A program made the position numbers and the translations under genes. This document shows positions 5,371-6,875 of a DNA stretch of 6,875 nt, in pieces. Source of the stretch: an uncultured Cloacibacillus sp. (GTDB taxonomy: Bacteria; Synergistota; Synergistia; Synergistales; Synergistaceae); assembly GCA_934511335.1 (NCBI GenBank), contig CAKSWL010000111.1, positions 1 to 6,875 of the forward strand, given 5' to 3'. The first letter of the stretch is position 1; the number at the start of each line of letters is the position of its first letter. The notes under the pieces are model-generated. The model was not told the origin of the DNA, did not search any database, and worked only from the letters and a program-made list of their open reading frames with translations.

Positions 5371-6875
5371 ATGGCGGACAAAACGATCGACGAACTGTGC
5401 GCTGCCCTGGCTGCCAAACGCGAAAAAGCGGCTCTTGGCGGAGGGGAAAAGGCCATCGCCAAGCAGCACGAAAAAGGTAAGATGACCGCACGCGAGCGCA
5501 TCGACGCAGTTCTTGACCCCGGCAGCTTCGTGGAGATCGATGAGTTTGTCGAGCACCGCTGCACCAACTTCGGGCTCGAGAAGACGACATTCCTCGGCGA
5601 CGGCGTTGTCACCGGCTACGGTACGATAGACGGACGCATCGTCTACGTATTCAGCCAGGATTTCACGGTAATGGGCGGTTCGCTTGGCGAAATGCACGCC
5701 AAGAAGATCTGCAAGGTCCTTGACCTCGCCCTTACCAACGGCGCTCCCTGCATCGGCATCAACGATTCAGGCGGAGCCCGTATTCAGGAGGCGGTCGACG
5801 CCCTTTCAGGTTACGGACAGATATTCTTCCGCAACGTCAAGGCCAGCGGCGTTATCCCGCAGTTCTCAATAATTGCCGGTCCCTGCGCGGGCGGCGCCGT
5901 TTACAGCCCCGCGCTCACAGACTTTATCTTTATGGTTGACAAGGTCGGCATCATGCACATCACCGGCCCTGCGGTCATCAAGTCGGTAACCGGCGAAGAC
6001 GTCACCTCCGAGCAGATCGGCGGCGCCCGTGCCCACAACACGACCTCGGGCTGCGCCCACTTCTTCGCGTCCAGCGAAGCCGACTGCTACGCCCAGGTCC
6101 GCAAAGTGATCAGCTACCTTCCCAGCAACAACATGGAAGAGCCTCCCTACATGGAGACCGGCGACGATCCCTCGCGCATGGACGCGGCGCTTCGTGATAT
6201 GGTCCCCACAAACCCGAACAGAGGCTACGACGTCCGCGACATCATTAAGAAGGTCGTCGACAACGGCGATTTCTGTGAAGTCCAGGAACTCTACGCCAAG
6301 AACATCGTCACCGGCTTCGCGAGAGTCGGAGGACGCGTCATCGGCATCATCGCCAACCAGGCAAAGTTCATGGCCGGCTGCCTCGATATCGACGCCTCCG
6401 ACAAGGCGAGCCGCCACATCCGCATCTGCGACGCCTTCAACATCCCCATCGTCACATTTGAAGATGTGCCCGGATACCTCCCCGGACTCAACCAGGAGAT
6501 GGGCGGCATCATCCGCCACGGGGCGAAACTCCTCTACGCCTACAGCGAAGCGACGGCGCCGAAGATCACCGTCGTCATGCGCAAGGCATACGGCGGGTCA
6601 TACCTCGGCATGTGCAGCAAAGACCTTGGCGCGGATGTAGTCCTTGCCTGGCCGCAGGCTCAGATCGCGGTCATGGGCGCCGAGGGTGCGGCGAACATCA
6701 TCTTCCGTAAAGAGATCGACGCCGCCGAGGATAAAGCCGCCAAGCGCGCCGAGAAGATCGAGGAGTACAAAGAATCATTTGCCAACCCCTATCGTGCGGC
6801 GCAGCGCGGATTCGTCGATCGCGTCATCCTCCCCGAGGAGACACGTCCCGCCCTCTATCAGGCGCTTCTGATGAC
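5371..6875 (+). CDS. mmdA: Biotin-dependent acyl-CoA carboxyltransferase, methylmalonyl-CoA decarboxylase alpha / propionyl-CoA carboxylase beta type (3' end outside window)
   Basis: The frame is open from ATG 5371 to the right edge: 501 complete codons with no stop. Family members are about 505-520 residues, so only a short tail is missing. The protein carries both crotonase-like halves of the carboxyltransferase family, which transfer a carboxyl group between methylmalonyl-CoA and biotin. Visible motifs are KGKMTARERI (35-44), FSQDFTVMGGSLGEMHAKKI (94-113), NDSGGARIQE (131-140), the N-terminal oxyanion loop GPCAGGAVYSPAL (170-182), EDVPGYLPG (364-372) and the C-terminal loop AYGGSYLGM (406-414). 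There is no biotin-carrier or membrane segment, so partners must be encoded elsewhere, probably just downstream. Following mutase and epimerase genes in a likely fermenter, the Na+-pumping methylmalonyl-CoA decarboxylase alpha subunit is my first choice. Propionyl-CoA carboxylase beta or a transcarboxylase 12S subunit cannot be excluded, and the symbol is tentative. Confidence 0.9.
   Translation, partial: MADKTIDELCAALAAKREKAALGGGEKAIAKQHEKGKMTARERIDAVLDPGSFVEIDEFVEHRCTNFGLEKTTFLGDGVVTGYGTIDGRIVYVFSQDFTVMGGSLGEMHAKKICKVLDLALTNGAPCIGINDSGGARIQEAVDALSGYGQIFFRNVKASGVIPQFSIIAGPCAGGAVYSPALTDFIFMVDKVGIMHITGPAVIKSVTGEDVTSEQIGGARAHNTTSGCAHFFASSEADCYAQVRKVISYLPSNNMEEPPYMETGDDPSRMDAALRDMVPTNPNRGYDVRDIIKKVVDNGDFCEVQELYAKNIVTGFARVGGRVIGIIANQAKFMAGCLDIDASDKASRHIRICDAFNIPIVTFEDVPGYLPGLNQEMGGIIRHGAKLLYAYSEATAPKITVVMRKAYGGSYLGMCSKDLGADVVLAWPQAQIAVMGAEGAANIIFRKEIDAAEDKAAKRAEKIEEYKESFANPYRAAQRGFVDRVILPEETRPALYQALLM

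Noticed and set aside
5866..6519. A 217-codon minus-strand ORF opposite the carboxyltransferase, and similar long antisense ORFs elsewhere
   Set aside because: These are shadows caused by GC-rich codon use in the real genes; they have no ribosome sites or recognisable domains.
1..6875. CRISPR array, tRNA or rRNA genes, insertion sequences or phage genes
   Set aside because: I saw no regularly spaced repeats, no tRNA cloverleaf or rRNA-like sequence, no transposase or integrase coding sequence and no flanking terminal repeats; the window looks like core metabolic chromosome.

Overview
The window is a chromosomal stretch of moderately GC-rich bacterial DNA. It has strong AGGAGG-type Shine-Dalgarno sites, short gaps within transcription units and no mobile-element features. 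A split methylmalonyl-CoA mutase, an epimerase, an MmdA/PccB-type carboxyltransferase and an oxygen-scavenging flavodiiron protein together suggest a strictly anaerobic amino-acid or organic-acid fermenter. My best guess is a member of Synergistota (Cloacibacillus/Synergistes-like). This rests on recall of gene content and sequence style, so it is a modest-confidence inference; a Negativicutes or other clostridial relative is the main alternative.

Layout. (1) Positions 1-386 hold the 3' end of a plus-strand membrane protein with two hydrophobic segments and a small soluble domain. (2) At 414-458 there is a strong hairpin with an A-tract on one side and a T-tract on the other, placed to terminate transcription from both directions between convergent genes. 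(3) Positions 493-2429 hold a minus-strand pair: an FprA-type flavodiiron protein, followed 8 nt later by a small secreted protein with an RsiV-like DUF3298 domain. (4) Positions 2430-2708 form a divergent promoter region with candidate promoters on both strands and two inverted repeats. (5) From 2709 to the right edge runs a plus-strand methylmalonyl-CoA operon: mutase large subunit (TTG start), mutase cobalamin-binding small subunit, methylmalonyl-CoA epimerase, then, after a structured 128-nt gap, a biotin-dependent carboxyltransferase cut off by the window end.

How the genes work together. The mutase interconverts succinyl-CoA and (R)-methylmalonyl-CoA. The epimerase converts the R to the S isomer, and the carboxyltransferase moves the carboxyl group to or from biotin, giving propionyl-CoA. 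In a fermenter this is the succinate-to-propionate route. If the missing downstream genes encode MmdB/C/D partners, the decarboxylation would drive a sodium pump. If a biotin carboxylase or a 5S transcarboxylase subunit follows, the enzyme would instead be a propionyl-CoA carboxylase or a transcarboxylase. The mutase keeps the Tyr/Arg pair that marks methylmalonyl-CoA rather than isobutyryl-CoA specificity, so the pathway assignment is secure.

I found no clearly new system. The parts most worth a second look are the structured gap between the epimerase and the carboxyltransferase, which includes a possible 31-codon ORF with its own ribosome binding site; the pairing of a flavodiiron protein with a secreted DUF3298 protein; and the operator-like repeats in the divergent promoter region.
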